Positions 1 to 11,153 of a stretch of 64,000 nucleotides of DNA are shown here, in pieces. The notes beneath the pieces are model-generated. The model ran no database searches. It saw only the letters and a list, made by a program, of their open reading frames with translations, and was not told the origin of the DNA. Numbering within the stretch: position 1 is the stretch's first letter; each line of letters starts with the position of its first letter. The stretch is from Gilvimarinus xylanilyticus. Lineage in GTDB: Bacteria > Pseudomonadota > Gammaproteobacteria > Pseudomonadales > Cellvibrionaceae. A program made the position numbers and the translations under genes. Location of the stretch: the NCBI RefSeq assembly GCF_024195295.1, contig NZ_JAMFTH010000001.1:1116001-1180000 (forward strand), in the 5' to 3' direction.

Positions 1-1145
1 GGGTCCAGGTCGGTAATTTTGAGCGAGTAAGCCACCAGAGAGCCTGCACCCGAACCACGCCCGGGACCGACTGGAATACCGTTATCCTTGGCCCACTGAA
101 TAAAGTCCATTACAATCAGAAAGTAGCCGGGAAACCCCATCTGCAGAATGATATCCAGCTCAAAGCGCAGGCGCTTTTCGTAAAGCGCTTTTTGCTCCTG
201 ATAATCCGCTTGGTTTTTATCTAAAATCCACTCTAACCGGTCATAAAGGCCATCAAAACAGACTTTCTCGAAGAAGTCGTTCTCGGTCATTCCCTCGGGA
301 ATAGGGTATTGCGGCAGAAAATATTCACCCAGATGAATATTAACCGTGCAGCGTTTAGCGATTTCAACGGAGTTTTGCAGAGCTTCCGGGATATCGCTGA
401 ACAACTCCTGCATCTCTTCGCCCGAGCGCAAATACTGCTGTTCGCTGTAGCGCTTTTCGCGGCGGGGATCATCGAGCGTGCGGCCCTCGGAAATACAAAC
501 CCGCGCTTCATGCACTTCAAAGTCATCCGCCTTTAAAAAGCGAACGTCATTGGTTGCCACCACCGGGCATTGAAAACGCGCCGATAAATCAATGGCCGAG
601 TGCAGGTAGCTTTCTTCGTATTCGCGGCCGGTGCGTTGCAGTTCGAGATAAAAACGCCCGGGAAATTGCGACATCCAATACTGCAAATCATCGGCGGCCT
701 GCGCTTTACGGCCCGATAAAAGCGACATGCCCACTTCGCCCAACCGACCACCTGACAGAGCGATTACACCCTCAGTGTATTCCTCAATCCAGGAACGCTG
801 CACATAGGCGATGCCCTGCTGCTGCCCCTGCTGGTAGGCGCGAGAAATCAGGGCAATAATATTTTTATAGCCTTCATCGTTCATTGCCAGCAATGTAATT
901 AAAGTAGGCTTGCTCTCGCTGTCGGCACCGGCGATTAAAAAATCACTGCCCGCAATGGGTTTAATACCCTGCCCCTGCATGGCTTTGTAAAATTTTATCA
1001 GGCCGTAAAAGTTTGTTTGATCCGTAATCGCACAGGCAGGCATCCCCAACTCGGCTAAGCGAGCCGTCAGGGGTTTGATTCGAATAATACTGTCCGACAG
1101 AGAATACTCTGTGTGCAGGCGCAGATGAACAAATGATACCGACAT
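1..1145 (-). CDS. dnaE: DNA polymerase III alpha subunit, N-terminal part (runs off left edge)
   Basis: Replicative polymerase catalytic subunit. About 381 codons are present, read from an ATG at 1145 and open to the window edge. The N-terminus reads [16 protein letters not shown], the start of the PHP domain of bacterial DnaE. At the edge the frame encodes [14 protein letters not shown] and [14 protein letters not shown], the hallmark entry to the polymerase palm. The catalytic aspartates, fingers, beta-clamp-binding and OB parts lie outside the window. The start is 5 bp after the rnhB stop, so it is the last visible gene of the lpx cluster. Identity is certain; the C-terminus is not visible. 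Confidence 0.97.
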   Translation of the reverse strand, partial: MSVSFVHLRLHTEYSLSDSIIRIKPLTARLAELGMPACAITDQTNFYGLIKFYKAMQGQGIKPIAGSDFLIAGADSESKPTLITLLAMNDEGYKNIIALISRAYQQGQQQGIAYVQRSWIEEYTEGVIALSGGRLGEVGMSLLSGRKAQAADDLQYWMSQFPGRFYLELQRTGREYEESYLHSAIDLSARFQCPVVATNDVRFLKADDFEVHEARVCISEGRTLDDPRREKRYSEQQYLRSGEEMQELFSDIPEALQNSVEIAKRCTVNIHLGEYFLPQYPIPEGMTENDFFEKVCFDGLYDRLEWILDKNQADYQEQKALYEKRLRFELDIILQMGFPGYFLIVMDFIQWAKDNGIPVGPGRGSGAGSLVAYSLKITDLD

Positions 1146-1150
1146 AAACT

Positions 1151-1759
1151 CTAAAACATTTCCAGTTGTTCAAGTTGGCGTTTTACCGGCCCAAAGCTCA
1201 CCCGGTGAGCTTTACACGGCCCCTGTTTTTCCAGTGCTTGCATATGCACTTTGGTGGGATAACCTTTGTGTCCGGCAAAGCCATAACCCGGATACACCTT
1301 GTCCAGCTCGACCATTTCCCGATCCCGAGTGACTTTTGCCAGAATCGATGCCGCGCTGATTGCGGCTACCCGGCTATCTCCCTTAACCACCGATTCGGCC
1401 GGATACGACCAAGTGGGAATTTTATTACCATCCACCAGCACATGCTCGGGCGCAACCGACAGACCTTCTACCGCGCGCTTCATGGCAAGCAAACTGGCCT
1501 GCAGAATATTAAGCTGGTCGATTTCAGCTACTGAGGCACGGGCAATGCAAAACGACAAGGCGTTTTTCTGAATCTCAATAAACAATGCTTCACGGCGCTT
1601 TTCGGTTAATTTTTTTGAATCCGCCAACCCCTCGATCGGTTTTTGTGGGTCGAGAATAACCGCCGCGGCAACGACATCGCCCGCCAGGGGTCCGCGCCCA
1701 ACTTCATCGACACCGGCGAATAGCTCACCTTTATAGCAACTTACAAAGGGCTCTAACAT
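1151..1759 (-). CDS. rnhB: Ribonuclease HII
   Basis: Cleaves RNA embedded in DNA, including single ribonucleotides. The protein is 202 aa, normal for the family. [12 protein letters not shown] holds D18 and E19; D110 (LVDGNK) and D128 (KGDSR) complete the DEDD metal site, almost in register with E. coli D16, E17, D108 and D126. The C-terminal part has the conserved [14 protein letters not shown] stretch. It lies 3 bp after lpxB and 5 bp before dnaE, the usual gammaproteobacterial order, so it is very likely cotranscribed with them. Confidence 0.97.
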   Translation of the reverse strand: MLEPFVSCYKGELFAGVDEVGRGPLAGDVVAAAVILDPQKPIEGLADSKKLTEKRREALFIEIQKNALSFCIARASVAEIDQLNILQASLLAMKRAVEGLSVAPEHVLVDGNKIPTWSYPAESVVKGDSRVAAISAASILAKVTRDREMVELDKVYPGYGFAGHKGYPTKVHMQALEKQGPCKAHRVSFGPVKRQLEQLEMF

Positions 1760-1762
1760 GTT

Positions 1763-2905
1763 TTAACCATCGATAAGCTCAGCAACCGCACGGGCCGCTT
1801 CGCGGTTAGCATCGCAGCGCAGCTGTTGATGCAAAGACAAAAACTGATCTTGCAGTGATGCGACTTTCTCCGGGCTCTCCAAATAATTGACGACTTCTCG
1901 ATAAATATTCTCTGCAGAGGCGTCGCCTTGCAGGAGCTCGGGCACTAAGGCTTTATCGGCCAGCAAGTTCGGTAAGGAAACATAAGAAACCGTAGCCATG
2001 GCTTTCATAATTCGAAACGAAAGCGAAGCCATTCGATAAGTCACTATCATGGGCTTTTTCAGCAGCATAGCCTCAAGCGCCGTTGTGCCTGAGGCTAGGA
2101 CCACCAGATCAGAGGCGGCCATAACCTCATGCGAGAGCCCGTTAATCAGTTTAATCGGTAAATCGGTAAACTCGCTTAACTGCTGATGTAACTGCCGATA
2201 CCGGTGCCCATTGGCCGCGGGAACCAAAAATTTTGTGCCGGGCTTGTGCTCGTGAATCTGCCGTGCGGCGCGCCAAAAAACAGGCCCCAGTCGCTCTACT
2301 TCTGACTGACGACTACCGGGTAACAGCGCAATGACCGGGCCGCCGGCATCTATATTGAGCGCGGCTCGGGCTGCATTTACATCGGTTTCCAGGGGAATTT
2401 TATCGGCCAGCGGGTGGCCGACAAAGCGCGCGGGCACTTGATGCTGGGCGTAGATATCCGTTTCAAAGGGCAGCAGAGTCAACATTAAATCTACCGCACG
2501 GCGAATGGTTTTAATCCGTCCGCTGCGCCAGGCCCACACCGAGGGGCTGACATAGTGGACGGTCTTAACCCCGTTGGCTCGCAAATGGGCCTCTAAAGCC
2601 AAATTAAAATCCGGCGCGTCAATACCAATAAAAGCATCGGGCGGCTGTTCGCTAAAATGCTGCTTAAGAAATTTGCGAATTCGCAAAAGCTCAGGCAAAC
2701 GCTTTAAAGGCTCGATTAACCCCATCACCGCCAAACGCTCTTGAGGAAAAAAAGAGTGGAAGCCCTGCTCTAGCATAAGCGGCCCACCAATTCCCGAGAA
2801 CTCGACGTGGGGGTAGAGAGATTTAAGCGCGTGAATCAAACCCGCACCGAGAATATCACCGGAAGCTTCACCGACGACAATGCCAATCCGTACAGGTCTG
2901 TGCAT
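1763..2905 (-). CDS. lpxB: Lipid-A-disaccharide synthase
   Basis: Inner-membrane-associated GT19 glycosyltransferase that joins UDP-2,3-diacylglucosamine and lipid X into lipid A disaccharide. The protein is 380 aa (E. coli 382). The N-terminus has VGEASGDILGAGLI, typical of the family, and later blocks include FIGIDAPDFN, HYVSPSVWAWR and LLPGSRQSEV. The ATG at 2905 is 14 bp from the lpxA stop. It sits in the lpxD-fabZ-lpxA-lpxB run, so the whole early lipid A pathway except lpxC and lpxH is together here. Confidence 0.97.
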   Translation of the reverse strand: MHRPVRIGIVVGEASGDILGAGLIHALKSLYPHVEFSGIGGPLMLEQGFHSFFPQERLAVMGLIEPLKRLPELLRIRKFLKQHFSEQPPDAFIGIDAPDFNLALEAHLRANGVKTVHYVSPSVWAWRSGRIKTIRRAVDLMLTLLPFETDIYAQHQVPARFVGHPLADKIPLETDVNAARAALNIDAGGPVIALLPGSRQSEVERLGPVFWRAARQIHEHKPGTKFLVPAANGHRYRQLHQQLSEFTDLPIKLINGLSHEVMAASDLVVLASGTTALEAMLLKKPMIVTYRMASLSFRIMKAMATVSYVSLPNLLADKALVPELLQGDASAENIYREVVNYLESPEKVASLQDQFLSLHQQLRCDANREAARAVAELIDG

Positions 2906-2919
2906 AGAGTTACAAAAGC

Positions 2920-3690
2920 CTAGCGAACAATGCCGCGTTTGGAACTTTTTAACGAATCAATAAGAAGCTCGACGACCGGCTCGTCCGCCTGCATTTGCTG
3001 CAACTGCTGCAGAGCCTCGTCAACGGTATGACCGCGACGATAAATAATTTTAAAAGCGCGATTGATCGCTGCGATCTGAGTTTTGGTGTAGCCGCGCCGC
3101 CGCAATCCTTCCGAATTAATACTTTTAGCCGCTGCGGGGGCTCCCGTTACCATGACAAAAGCTGGGACATCTTTACCAATCGCACTGCCCATACCGGTGA
3201 AACTGTGGGCGCCTATATTGCAAAATTGATGCACTAGGGTAAAACCGCTGAGTATTGCCCAATCGCCAATATGCACATGCCCCGCCAGTGCAGTGTTGTT
3301 CACCAAAATGCAATGGTTGCCCACCACACTGTCGTGACCTATGTGCACATAAGCCATGATCAGGTTGTCATTGCCAATAGTGGTTTCCGAGCGATCCTGC
3401 ACCGTGCCCCGGTGTATCGTCACGCCTTCGCGAATAACATTGTTGTCCCCAATAACCAGGCGCGTGGGTTCACCGTTGTATTTTAGGTCCGGGGTATCCT
3501 CTCCCACCGAGGAAAACTGGTAGATATGGTTATTGCGCCCGATTTTTGTGGGGCCCTTTAAAACCACATGGGACTCAATAACACTACCGGCCCCGATTTC
3601 GACGTCGGGACCAATCGTTGTCCAGGGCCCAACACGCACATCACTTGCGATTTTGGCGTCGGGATGAATAATGGCCTGGGGGTCAATCAA
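2920..3690 (-). CDS. lpxA: UDP-N-acetylglucosamine O-acyltransferase
   Basis: First enzyme of lipid A synthesis; transfers a 3-hydroxyacyl chain from ACP to UDP-GlcNAc. The 256-aa protein is built of hexapeptide repeats (left-handed beta-helix). NNTALAGHVHIG carries the catalytic histidine equivalent to E. coli H125. The start is a TTG at 3690: it gives the expected beginning IDPQAIIHPDA, and no ATG lies in a better place. It is 22 bp from fabZ. Acyl length preference cannot be read by eye. Confidence 0.96.
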   Translation of the reverse strand: MIDPQAIIHPDAKIASDVRVGPWTTIGPDVEIGAGSVIESHVVLKGPTKIGRNNHIYQFSSVGEDTPDLKYNGEPTRLVIGDNNVIREGVTIHRGTVQDRSETTIGNDNLIMAYVHIGHDSVVGNHCILVNNTALAGHVHIGDWAILSGFTLVHQFCNIGAHSFTGMGSAIGKDVPAFVMVTGAPAAAKSINSEGLRRRGYTKTQIAAINRAFKIIYRRGHTVDEALQQLQQMQADEPVVELLIDSLKSSKRGIVR

Positions 3691-3712
3691 AACCTATGCC
3701 TCGCCCAAATAC

Positions 3713-4150
3713 CTAGATTTTACGATCAGCACACAAAATGGTCGCCGACGCCACTAGTTCGCCTTCTACACTCGCTTTACAGGCAAACTTCCAAATGCCA
3801 CGTTTAGAGGAAATAATACTGGATTCGAGCTGCAGACGATCGCCCGGCACAACCTGACGTTTAAATCGAACATCATCGATGCCCGCAAAAAGATAAATTG
3901 AGCCGTCGGTGGGCTTTTTATCCATGGTTTTAAAACCCAAGATACCCGAGGCCTGAGCCAAGGCTTCCAGAATTAGCACGCCCGGAAACACCGGAAACTC
4001 AGGGAAGTGGCCATTAAAAATATCTTCATTAATGGAAATATTTTTATACGCTACGATTGACTCACCTTCTACCAACTCGGTCACTCTATCTACCAGCAAC
4101 ATGGGATAGCGGTGCGGCAAAAGCTGCCGAATTTCGTTTACATCCATCAT
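3713..4150 (-). CDS. fabZ: 3-hydroxyacyl-ACP dehydratase FabZ
   Basis: Hot-dog-fold dehydratase of type II fatty acid synthesis, acting on 3-hydroxyacyl-ACP, the same substrate pool used by LpxA and LpxD. The protein is 145 aa. [13 protein letters not shown] near the N-terminus and [13 protein letters not shown] carry the catalytic histidine; [11 protein letters not shown] carries the catalytic glutamate. Two adjacent ATGs lie at the start and the upstream one is used here. Placement between lpxD and lpxA is the classic arrangement linking phospholipid and lipid A supply. Confidence 0.96.
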   Translation of the reverse strand: MMDVNEIRQLLPHRYPMLLVDRVTELVEGESIVAYKNISINEDIFNGHFPEFPVFPGVLILEALAQASGILGFKTMDKKPTDGSIYLFAGIDDVRFKRQVVPGDRLQLESSIISSKRGIWKFACKASVEGELVASATILCADRKI

Positions 4151-4195
4151 GGAATTGAGGCCTTATACAATACTAAAGAATACGTCCAAGCCAGT

Positions 4196-5230
4196 TTAAG
4201 CGTCGGACGGTTTGCTGTCTGTTTCCAGCTTGCGTACACGCTGCGCAAGCTCGTTTAGCTGGTTAAAACGCACCGCATTTTTACGCCACAAGCGAGTCGT
4301 TACTGCACTGGTGCCCGAAGAATAACTGCCGGGTTCGGGAATGGATTTTGACACCATTGTCATGCCTGTAACGTGCACATTATCGGCTATATCGATATGT
4401 CCAACCACACCGACAGCACCAGCAAACGTACAATTACGTCCAACCTTCGTGCTACCGGCGAAACCGCAATTAGCGGCGATAGCCGTATTCGCCCCTATTA
4501 CACAGTTGTGGGCAATATGCACTTGGTCATCGATAATCACGCCATCCTCAATGACAGTGTCATCTAGAGCGCCGCGATCGACAGTCGTCGAGGCACCGAT
4601 TTCAACACCATTGCCAATCACTACCCCACCTAACTGGTGAATTTTGCACCAGCCTCCGGCATTTTGATCGGGCGCAAAACCAAAACCATCGGCACCGATC
4701 ACACAACTACTGTGAAATCGGCAACCCTTTCCAACTATTACACTGTGGTAAAGGGTTACATTGGCAGCGAAACGAGTATTTTCACCCACCGTGCATCCAT
4801 CGCCTATTACGGTGCCCGCGCCGACCACCACGTCGTCACCAATAAAGACCCCTTTGCCAATGACAGCGTGCGGGCCAATAGAGACACCCTCACCTATACG
4901 AGCGTTAGGATCAATAACCGCAGTGGGGTGAATACCTGGCGCCACCTCAAGGGCTTTATCGAACCATCGGGATAGGCGCGCGTAGCTTAGATAGGGATCG
5001 GCTACAACCAGCTTACTTCCCGAAAAAAGCGTCGCTTCAGACTCGCGTAAAATAACCGCACCGGCGGCGGTATCATCCAGTTGGTGTTGGTAGGCTTTGT
5101 TGGCCAGAAAACTGATATCGTCGGATTGCGCAGCCACCAAACCAGCAATGCCGGTTATAATTAAACCGGCATCACCTATCAGTTCAGCATTGAGATAATC
5201 CGCGATTTCGCGGAGGGTATAACTAGACAC
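4196..5230 (-). CDS. lpxD: UDP-3-O-(3-hydroxyacyl)glucosamine N-acyltransferase
   Basis: Third lipid A enzyme; N-acylates UDP-3-O-acyl-glucosamine. The protein is 344 aa (E. coli 341). It has an N-terminal uridine-binding region beginning SSYTLREIADYLNAEL, then a long hexapeptide-repeat helix. HIAHNCVIGANTAIAANCG contains the active-site histidine region. A C-terminal helix (residues about 318-344) is typical. The start codon is GTG. It lies 23 bp after skp and 45 bp before fabZ. Confidence 0.96.
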   Translation of the reverse strand: MSSYTLREIADYLNAELIGDAGLIITGIAGLVAAQSDDISFLANKAYQHQLDDTAAGAVILRESEATLFSGSKLVVADPYLSYARLSRWFDKALEVAPGIHPTAVIDPNARIGEGVSIGPHAVIGKGVFIGDDVVVGAGTVIGDGCTVGENTRFAANVTLYHSVIVGKGCRFHSSCVIGADGFGFAPDQNAGGWCKIHQLGGVVIGNGVEIGASTTVDRGALDDTVIEDGVIIDDQVHIAHNCVIGANTAIAANCGFAGSTKVGRNCTFAGAVGVVGHIDIADNVHVTGMTMVSKSIPEPGSYSSGTSAVTTRLWRKNAVRFNQLNELAQRVRKLETDSKPSDA

Positions 5231-5253
5231 AAACAGTTTCGTCCGACAATGAA

Positions 5254-5766
5254 TTACTTGGCTTTATTTAAGCGCTCGATAAGCTGGGCCGTAATATCGT
5301 GATCGGCGTCGGCGTGAAAGACAGATTGTGCATTAATAATCATGCCGATTTTTTCGTCTTCAATCAGCTTCTCCAGCACGGGACGAACCTTGGGTGTCAG
5401 TTGTTGCTGAACACGCTGCATTACCTGCTGTTGCTCCGCCTGAAGCTTTTTGGTGGCCAGCTCGTAATCGGCGCGCAAGTACTCGACCTTTTTGCGGTGA
5501 TCGGCTTGCTGATCTTCCGACCAGGTCATACCGTCTTTTTCAGCGGTTTCTTGCAGCGCCTGAATGTCGGCGACCAAGCTCTCAACCTTGGCGCGCAGAG
5601 CCGTAAACTCAGTATTTTTCTGCAGATCTTCAACGCTTTTCTGCGCTAATTCGGTGCCCAAAATAGCTGCCTGCATATCCAGGGTAACCACCTTGCCTTC
5701 GGCTATAGCAAAAGTACTTACCAGCGTCATCGCTGCCACTGCCAACATTTGTTTAAAAGTTTTCAC
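5254..5766 (-). CDS. skp: Periplasmic chaperone Skp/OmpH
   Basis: Soluble periplasmic chaperone that holds unfolded outer-membrane proteins on the way to BamA. The protein is 170 aa: a signal peptide (MKTFKQ followed by a hydrophobic stretch ending near AIAEG), then a long charged region of coiled-coil character (about residues 40-125), as in the Skp tentacles. The start is GTG at 5766, preceded by a good AGGGGA Shine-Dalgarno. It sits directly after bamA (62-bp gap), its functional partner. Confidence 0.94.
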   Translation of the reverse strand: MKTFKQMLAVAAMTLVSTFAIAEGKVVTLDMQAAILGTELAQKSVEDLQKNTEFTALRAKVESLVADIQALQETAEKDGMTWSEDQQADHRKKVEYLRADYELATKKLQAEQQQVMQRVQQQLTPKVRPVLEKLIEDEKIGMIINAQSVFHADADHDITAQLIERLNKAK

Positions 5767-5828
5767 AATCTATCCCCTTTTATAATCGCTTGTGATTTAT
5801 GCATTTACGCGCCGGACGCGCTCAGACG

Positions 5829-8492
5829 TTAAAATGTTTGCCCCATGGAAAAGTTAAAGCCTTTTTCGTCGTCCAATTCATTCTTCTGAATAGCCTCAGA
5901 CACAGAAAAGGTCATGGGACCGAAAGCCGAGATCCAGGTTAGCCCCAGCCCCGCCGCAATACTCATGCGGTCTAACGCAAAGTCGAAACAGTTTACCTGT
6001 GTTGCCCCACAGTTGGTATCGAAAACGTTACCCGCGTCGATAAAAAACGCTGTCTGGAAAGAGCGCTGATCTTCGATAAACGGCAGAGGGAAAATAATCT
6101 CTGCACTGGTCTCCACCAGCAAGTTGCCCCCAAATGAGCGACTTTGATCTGTCACCTGGCCGCCCGAATTGGTCATCAATTCGCCGGGACGGCAGGTTTG
6201 GCGCGCCGGGTTATAGCCGCCCATATCCGGGTCTTCACACAGCACATAGTACGCGCTGGCTAACTCGCTATTATCGATTACGCCATCGCCATTAACATCA
6301 TCCCAGGCGGTATAAGGTGCGAACGAAGATTCGGCATAGGTGCCGCGCGGCCCCAGGCTGTTGCGCTCAAACCCGCGAACCGAACCAAAGCCGCCAGCGT
6401 AGTAGTGCTCAAAGAAGGGTAACTCTTCAGTTTTACCATACGAATCCGCCCAACCAAGACTGGTACGCAACCGCAGGGTGAGGTGACGGGTTAGCGGCTG
6501 GAACATCTGCGCGTCATAGGTAACCTTGTAATATTCTAGGTCGCCGCCCGGCAAGGCGGTTTCTATACCCAAACGCTGCGAGGCCCCCCGGGTTGCCAGC
6601 ACCCCGCGGTTAAGGGTCGATTTAGCCCAGCCGGCATTGGCGACGAAGTCGTGAAACTCACGGCCATGTACATCGAGAAAGCCCGGCTGACCGCGCACGC
6701 CATCAACGTCGTCCTGCAAGCTTGGGACGGGCGTGGGATCATAGGGAACAAAGGGGCTATCTTCACCACTGCTGATTTTTTCCTGAATTTCCAGCAGTTC
6801 ACTTTGAGTAATGTAACTGGCCGAAGAAGAATAAAGCGGCGTATTGATAATTTCCCGTACCGAGTAACTGGTCGGCTTAACCTCTAGGTTGCGAAAGCCA
6901 ATGTCAAAGCTCAGTCGTTCGACATCCGAAATCGGGTAACCAAAGCTGACATTACCGCCAAATACATCGGTGCTGTAACCCGATACGTTCGCCCGCGCAT
7001 AATCACTGCTTTGGTAGAAAATGTTAAACCCGCGGCTTACCCCATCAACGGTAAAATAGGGATCGTTGTAGCGGAAGTTATACGCCGTTTGATAATTAGA
7101 GTGACTGGCAGAAATGCCCACCTGCTTACCGGTACCGAACCAGTTGTTTTGCTGAATATTTCCCGAGATAATCAGGCCCGAATATTCCGCATAACCCAGC
7201 TGCAAGCCCATACTACCCGAAGGCTGCTCCTCCACGGTAAAGTCCACGTCTACCTGATCGGCAACACCCGGCACCTCGACCGTATCGACGGTCACCTCTT
7301 TAAAGAACCCCAAGCGCTCCAGACGCACTTTGGAGTGTTCGATTTGTGCGGTTGAGGCAGCGCCCCCTTCCATTTGTCGCATTTCGCGGCGCAGGACTTC
7401 ATCTTGCGTAGTGGTGTTGCCGCGGAAATTAATCCGACGCACATAGGCGCGCTTTTTGGGATCGATAAAGAAGGTGACTTTTACGGTTTTGTCTTCATCG
7501 TTACGTTCGGGAATACCCTCTACCTCGGCAAAGGTATAACCCTCGTTCCCCAGACGGTTGGTAATATACTCTGATGAAGTCGTCATCAGCGCCTGTGAAA
7601 AGGTCTGCCCTTCGCGCATCAGAATCATGCGGCGGATAAAGCGCTCGTCAATGGCCGGATCGCCCGCCAAGTCAACGTCACTGACCGTGTAAACATCACC
7701 TTCGGTTACATTGAGGGTAATAAACACCTTGGATTTATCGGGGCTTAGAGAAACCTGAGTGGAGTCCAGGTTAAAGGCAAGATAACCGCGATCCAGGTAA
7801 TAAGATTCTACTCGCTCAATATCGCCGGTTAGCTTTTCGCGGTTGTATTTATCGTCGCCGGTAATCCAGGAGAACAAACCGGTTGTCTGCAATTCAAACA
7901 AATCCAGCAGTTCGTCGTTAGCAAAGGCCTCGTTACCGACGATATTAATTTTGCGAATTCGGGCGGTTTCGCCCTCGTCGATTTCTACCAGAACTTTAAC
8001 CTGGTTGCGGGGTAAGTCTTCGACCTCAAGGTCCACCGATGCGCCGTAACGGCCCTGACCAATGTATTCGCGCTCCAGTGCCTGGCTGATCATGTTAAGA
8101 GTGGCACTTTGGTAGATTTGCCCTTCCGAAAGGCCATTCTCGGTAAGACTTTCCATCAACTGTTCGGTCTTAATGACCTTATTGCCCTCAATAGCAATTT
8201 CGTTAATGGCGGGACGCTCTTCGACCATAATCACCAACACATCGCCGTCGCGGCCGATGGAAACGTCGGTAAACAAGCCTACTTTAAACAGCTCGCGAGT
8301 GGCGCGCTGTACATCTAAATTACTCAGGGTGTCACCCACCCGGATAGGGATGGCACTGAACACAGTACCGGCCGAGACCCGCTGCAATCCCTCTACCCGA
8401 ATATCATTCACGCGGAAAGTCTGTGCATGCACGGCCAGCGAAAAACAAACTGCCAACAACAGGCCGAACACTCGAGAGAAAACTTGCATCAT
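5829..8492 (-). CDS. bamA: Outer-membrane assembly factor BamA with extended L6 loop
   Basis: Core of the BAM complex that inserts beta-barrel proteins into the outer membrane. The protein is 887 aa, longer than E. coli (810). It has a signal peptide (cleavage near VHAQTFRV), five POTRA domains (to about residue 420) and a C-terminal barrel ending in GQTF. The conserved VRGF motif of loop L6 occurs in GGFGSVRGFERNSLGPRG. Just after it, residues 732-743 (nt 6264-6299) match a complete EF-hand loop (DVNGDGVIDNSE), followed by two cysteines 15 residues apart. A further long loop lies near residues 555-610. Two ATGs begin the gene; the first is used. Confidence 0.97.
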   Translation of the reverse strand: MMQVFSRVFGLLLAVCFSLAVHAQTFRVNDIRVEGLQRVSAGTVFSAIPIRVGDTLSNLDVQRATRELFKVGLFTDVSIGRDGDVLVIMVEERPAINEIAIEGNKVIKTEQLMESLTENGLSEGQIYQSATLNMISQALEREYIGQGRYGASVDLEVEDLPRNQVKVLVEIDEGETARIRKINIVGNEAFANDELLDLFELQTTGLFSWITGDDKYNREKLTGDIERVESYYLDRGYLAFNLDSTQVSLSPDKSKVFITLNVTEGDVYTVSDVDLAGDPAIDERFIRRMILMREGQTFSQALMTTSSEYITNRLGNEGYTFAEVEGIPERNDEDKTVKVTFFIDPKKRAYVRRINFRGNTTTQDEVLRREMRQMEGGAASTAQIEHSKVRLERLGFFKEVTVDTVEVPGVADQVDVDFTVEEQPSGSMGLQLGYAEYSGLIISGNIQQNNWFGTGKQVGISASHSNYQTAYNFRYNDPYFTVDGVSRGFNIFYQSSDYARANVSGYSTDVFGGNVSFGYPISDVERLSFDIGFRNLEVKPTSYSVREIINTPLYSSSASYITQSELLEIQEKISSGEDSPFVPYDPTPVPSLQDDVDGVRGQPGFLDVHGREFHDFVANAGWAKSTLNRGVLATRGASQRLGIETALPGGDLEYYKVTYDAQMFQPLTRHLTLRLRTSLGWADSYGKTEELPFFEHYYAGGFGSVRGFERNSLGPRGTYAESSFAPYTAWDDVNGDGVIDNSELASAYYVLCEDPDMGGYNPARQTCRPGELMTNSGGQVTDQSRSFGGNLLVETSAEIIFPLPFIEDQRSFQTAFFIDAGNVFDTNCGATQVNCFDFALDRMSIAAGLGLTWISAFGPMTFSVSEAIQKNELDDEKGFNFSMGQTF

Positions 8493-8580
8493 ATAATACG
8501 TTCTATTTTAGATTTGTCAGTTTGCACAAACACAACACCGCTTCCCGCCAAGGCTATGGCGGCCTCTGCATTCTACAGGG

Positions 8581-9936
8581 TTAAAGCCTCATGATGTCGT
8601 TGTACAGTGCCAGAATCGTTAGGCCAACAACCATGACCAGACCAACCTGGTAACCCACCATTTGCGCTTTTTCAGAGACTGGTGTTCCTTTTACCAGCTC
8701 AACTAAGTAGTACACTAAATGACCACCATCGAGCACGGGTATGGGGAGCAGGTTAAAAACCCCCAGCATGACGCTTAGAGCCGCCAGAAAGCGCAAAAAA
8801 CTGCGCCAACCATTCTCGGCCTCAGAACCCGCAACCTTAGCAATGGTGATTGCTCCGCTCAAGTTTTTTGTGGAAATTTCCCCAAAAATCAGCTTCTTAA
8901 CTGACAACAGAACAAAGGCAGAAGTTTCCCAAGTGCGGTCAACAGCCGCTACAAAACCACTGACCGGAGAGTATTCCCACTGCCGGATCAGATGCTCGGG
9001 CCATTCATACGCGGCAAAGCCCATCCCCACTCGCCCATAACTGCTATCGCCCTCACTGACTCGCGCGGGAGTGACAGAAAGATTAAGCGATTGGCCCTCG
9101 CGCACCACCTCCAGGTTAATTAACGCCTCGGGCCTCGCCTTGACGTAATCGATCCACGCCTGAGCGCTGGAGATTTCGGTATCGTTGGCTGCGACAATAT
9201 GGTCACCGGACTGCAAGCCCGCCTGTTCGGCCGGACTGCCCGCTTCCACCGGCCCCACAATGGCGGGCACTTCGGGAATAAAAGGTGCCACACCCAGGCC
9301 CGCCAAGGGCTCGGGCTCATCGGCACCGCGCAGCCAGTTATCCAGCTCCACTTCCGATTCATAGCGCAGAGTCGATTCCGGGTACTGAACCGTAAAGGAC
9401 AATGGCCCACTTTCACCCAGACGTCGCAGCAGCTGTTTCTGCACCATCTGCCAGGAATGGGTGGCGACACCATCCACTTTTAAAATCTCTTGCCCCGCCT
9501 CCAGGTTTGCGGCCTCGGCCACGGAGCCTGGCTCTACCTTGCCGATGACCGGGGCAATCCCACGCTCACCGCTGACCGCCAGCACCAGCCAGAAAATCAA
9601 CACCGCCAGAATCAAATTTGCCAGCGGTCCCGCCAGCACAACGGCAATGCGCTTACCCACGCTCTGACGATTAAAAGCCCGGTCCAGCTCGTGCTCGGCG
9701 ACCTCGCCTTCGCGCTCATCCAGCATTTTCACGTAGCCGCCCAGGGGGACAGCCGATAGCGCGAACTCGGTTCCGTGCTTATCTCGCCACGAGGTTAATA
9801 CCTTGCCAAAACCGATCGAGAAGCGCAGCACCTTGACGCCGCAGCGCCGCGCCACGTAAAAGTGGCCGAACTCGTGTACAGTCACCAGCACTAAAATCGC
9901 GACAAAAAACCAAAATATATATTGGAATATTTCCAC
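8581..9936 (-). CDS. rseP: Site-2 intramembrane protease RseP
   Basis: Inner-membrane zinc metalloprotease that cuts anti-sigma factors such as RseA and clears signal-peptide remnants. The protein is 451 aa. HEFGH at residues 21-25 in the first membrane segment provides zinc ligands and the catalytic glutamate; NLLPIPVLDGG (residues 395-405) supplies the third ligand, D403. Two PDZ domains lie between about residues 115 and 310. The start is GTG with AGAGGG upstream. It follows dxr by 8 bp and precedes bamA, the common order. Confidence 0.97.
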   Translation of the reverse strand: MEIFQYIFWFFVAILVLVTVHEFGHFYVARRCGVKVLRFSIGFGKVLTSWRDKHGTEFALSAVPLGGYVKMLDEREGEVAEHELDRAFNRQSVGKRIAVVLAGPLANLILAVLIFWLVLAVSGERGIAPVIGKVEPGSVAEAANLEAGQEILKVDGVATHSWQMVQKQLLRRLGESGPLSFTVQYPESTLRYESEVELDNWLRGADEPEPLAGLGVAPFIPEVPAIVGPVEAGSPAEQAGLQSGDHIVAANDTEISSAQAWIDYVKARPEALINLEVVREGQSLNLSVTPARVSEGDSSYGRVGMGFAAYEWPEHLIRQWEYSPVSGFVAAVDRTWETSAFVLLSVKKLIFGEISTKNLSGAITIAKVAGSEAENGWRSFLRFLAALSVMLGVFNLLPIPVLDGGHLVYYLVELVKGTPVSEKAQMVGYQVGLVMVVGLTILALYNDIMRL

Positions 9937-9944
9937 GTTACCCT

Positions 9945-11145
<1,201 letters not shown>

Positions 11146-11153
<8 letters not shown>

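Noticed and set aside
961-1173. 70-codon minus-strand ORF overlapping the dnaE start
   Set aside because: Out of frame with the unmistakable DnaE N-terminus, which occupies the same bases.
4341-4975. Long plus-strand ORFs opposite lpxD
   Set aside because: LpxD is clear in every domain on the other strand; the antisense frames mirror its periodic hexapeptide code.
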